A DNA stretch of 64,000 nt from Triplophysa rosa (Eukaryota; Chordata; Actinopteri; Cypriniformes; Nemacheilidae), in NCBI RefSeq assembly GCF_024868665.1, contig NC_079910.1, positions 7,784,976 through 7,848,975 on the forward strand, given 5' to 3'. A program made the position numbers and the translations under genes. How positions within the stretch are numbered: position 1 is the stretch's first letter; the number at the start of each line of letters is the position of its first letter. Positions 62,701-64,000 of the stretch are shown here, one piece after another. The notes beneath the pieces are model-generated. The model made no database searches and was not told the origin of the DNA. It worked only from the letters and a program-made list of their open reading frames with translations.

Positions 62701-63489
62701 ATGGCGCCTGCGCACCGAAATATCACTCATTTTGTCTTTAAGTACAGTTCATTATTTGTATGGATAGTTCACCCAAAAATGAATGCTCTGCCAATTTACT
62801 ATCCCCTTATGTAGTCCATCATTTACTGTCCCCTCAAACTAATATAACCTGGTTATTCACACTTCAGAAAAGACACCAAGCTTCAGTTGCCACCTGATAT
62901 CAAGAGTGCTCCTTCTGTTTCTATTTTTAAGTCCAGACCACATTTTTATTCTCTGGCCTTTCCTGACTATTAAGTTTGTTTAATAATTGTTATTGTTAAG
63001 GGTTTTTCTCTCTCTCTGTTTATGGAATTTTAGAAGTTGTTGTATTTATTGTTGGTTTTGTACAGCAGTTTGGTCAATGTAATGCTGAACTTAAATGTGC
63101 TTTATAAATAAATGTACTTACTTACTTACAAAAGCAAAATGAAAGTAGGCTGTGTTGCGGGATGTGTTATTTTCTGAGAATCTTGCCTTGCCTCACTTTG
63201 CCATCTATGGGTCACCGTTTACTGTACTGTTTAGAAAATAGCAGTGAGCTTTCTGTGCAAAACTAGCAGTACTGAGAAATAAAGCCATACAGGAGTTATG
63301 ATGAGTCATTAAAAAGCTAAATAATGGCCACGCCATAATAAGTTGAATCAGTTCTCTGATTTGTTTTCTCTGTTCATTTAAGGACCTTCACTGCTGCAGA
63401 CTCGCTTATCTTAGCTGATGCCAACAACCCTCTCCAGTACCCTACTCAGGGTGTGGAAGTCAGACCAACCAGGACCATTCTAATACCCG
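59552..63489 (+). CDS. b4galnt1: Ganglioside beta-1,4-GalNAc-transferase 1 (5' part)
   Basis: Exons 59552-59760, 62490-62666 and 63383-63489 join in phase to give the first 164 residues; the gene continues beyond base 64000. It has a short cytoplasmic head, a type II anchor (about 8-26, [19 protein letters not shown]), a stem with [10 protein letters not shown] and GCVCES (human: VPVRIKE, NCSCES), and the stretch [20 protein letters not shown] matching human NSPLQYPLQGVEV. The enzyme (GM2/GD2 synthase) transfers GalNAc to sialyl-lactosylceramide in the Golgi. The GT catalytic domain with its DXD motif lies outside the window. The ATG at 59552 is the first after the acceptor at 59530 or 59545. 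The match to B4GALNT1 is clearer than to B4GALNT2, which has a different stem. Confidence 0.88.
59761..62489 (+). other. b4galnt1: b4galnt1 intron 1 (2.7 kb)
   Basis: Almost wholly occupied by a GGTCCAGTG-family repeat that is broken open by about 1.7 kb of other sequence (60280-62370). Within the break are repeat scraps (GGGGTCCGCGTACCCCCGG near 60918) and a CTGTAGTGTTCTATAGTA-type palindromic patch at 61460-61650. Confidence 0.6.
60280..62370 (+). repeat. GGTCCAGTG-family repeat, interrupted
   Basis: The left part (60280-60610) starts AAAGGACCAGTGTGTAATTT. The right end (62320-62370) is CACAACCTCACCGCTAGATG then TGTCCTTTAA. About 1.7 kb of unrelated sequence lies between, joined at a point equivalent to GTTGCA^ATTCACAACC in intact copies. 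I found no clear target duplication. Confidence 0.7.
62490..62666 (+). CDS. b4galnt1: b4galnt1 exon 2: stem with CxC motif
   Basis: 177 bases from acceptor AAACAG to donor AGAG|GTATG, phase 2 in and out. It encodes residues 70-128, including GCVCES and a helical [14 protein letters not shown]. Conserved cysteines here take part in dimer disulfides in the mammalian enzyme. Confidence 0.87.
62757..62830. mobile_element. Angel-like MITE, left end only
   Basis: GGATAGTTCACCCAAAAATGAATGCTC in intron 2 of b4galnt1, degrading after about 70 bases; no right end. Confidence 0.6.
62868..63130 (+). mobile_element. LINE 3' end in b4galnt1 intron 2
   Basis: A short frame ending [19 protein letters not shown] and TAA matches the C-terminus of fish L2-type ORF2 as I remember it. 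About 150 bases of 3' untranslated sequence follow, ending GCTTTATAAATAAATGTACT with TTAC tandem units. Strongly 5'-truncated, as expected for target-primed insertion. Confidence 0.7.
63383..63489 (+). CDS. b4galnt1: b4galnt1 exon 3
   Basis: 107 bases from acceptor TTTAAG to donor CCCG|GTAAAT, leaving in phase 1; residues 129-164. Carries [20 protein letters not shown], the strongest family match in the window for this gene. Confidence 0.92.
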
Positions 63490-64000
63490 GTAAATTACTG
63501 CTTATAGAGTTACTCAACTTAAAGCAACCATTAAAGGATTATTTGTGGTAAAATAGGACTAAAGAAGAAAATATTTGCAATGAAAATAGCCTATTGTGTT
63601 AGCTCTGGATGTTGTTCACAGATGTGTGATAGACATCTTTATATTTTTAATAGGGAAACATTTTTATAGACATTATTTTTCGATGATCACATGCTGCAAC
63701 CATTAAAACCAATAGGTGCCATATTTAGTCATAGTTATCTAACCAACAGCTTCATATATAACAGCTGTGCACCTGCTTGTTGATCATGTGTGCACTGAAC
63801 TGGATTAGGTGGAATCTCACTTGTTTGGGGAATAGTTGTACAAGGACCTAATTATCAGTGTCTTGTTGCTTAGCAAGTCCAAGTTTTATTAACTCGTGTG
63901 ATTTATATTTGTCATTAACATGCGACCTGTATCTGGATGTTGTCCACATACACATTGAAAAGACAAGTGTAAACCCACTTCTGATCGGAATGTTGACCTC
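63490..64000 (+). other. b4galnt1: b4galnt1 intron 3, cut by window end
   Basis: Starts GTAAAT. No further exon is recognisable before base 64000. Confidence 0.7.

Overview
The window is eukaryotic nuclear DNA from a teleost fish, most likely a cyprinid. The evidence is intron-split genes with GT-AG borders, long AT-rich introns, a non-mammalian two-peptide tachykinin precursor, and many copies of palindromic mini-transposons of the kind common in carp and zebrafish genomes. It holds four recognisable genes. The species cannot be fixed from the sequence.

Region by region. (1) About 2.2-24.7 kb, plus strand: znf385a, a three-zinc-finger RNA/DNA-binding protein. Six coding exons give a complete 372-residue reading frame, preceded by a probable purine-rich leader and first exon near 2.2-2.9 kb. 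(2) About 24.7-44.7 kb: a 20 kb stretch with no convincing gene, filled with interspersed repeats. (3) 44.7-46.3 kb, plus strand: tac3 (tac3a-like), a complete 127-residue preprotachykinin carrying two amidated tachykinins. (4) 47.3-50.5 kb, minus strand: a C1GALT1-like core-1 beta-1,3-galactosyltransferase of 407 residues in three coding exons. Its start codon lies 11 bases from a dispersed repeat. (5) 50.5-59.5 kb: repeat-rich spacer with a 2.15 kb fold-back transposon. (6) 59.5-64 kb, plus strand: the first three coding exons of b4galnt1 (ganglioside GM2/GD2 synthase); the gene runs off the right edge.

The genes do not form an operon-like unit. TAC3, B4GALNT1 and ZNF385A lie on the same arm of human chromosome 12 (12q13), so the order looks like retained vertebrate synteny with a galactosyltransferase paralogue in between. 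The two Golgi glycosyltransferases (one for O-glycans, one for gangliosides) are divergently arranged about 9 kb apart.

The most unusual structures are transposon-made: a three-layer nest (hAT mini-element inside an L2-type LINE inside an Angel-like hairpin element) whose insertion duplications can all be read; a fold-back element carrying the same short reading frame in both arms and flanked by a 6-base duplication; and a hAT mini-element whose empty target site survives in a second copy of its host repeat 20 kb away. I found no tRNA, rRNA, CRISPR or bacterial-type feature.
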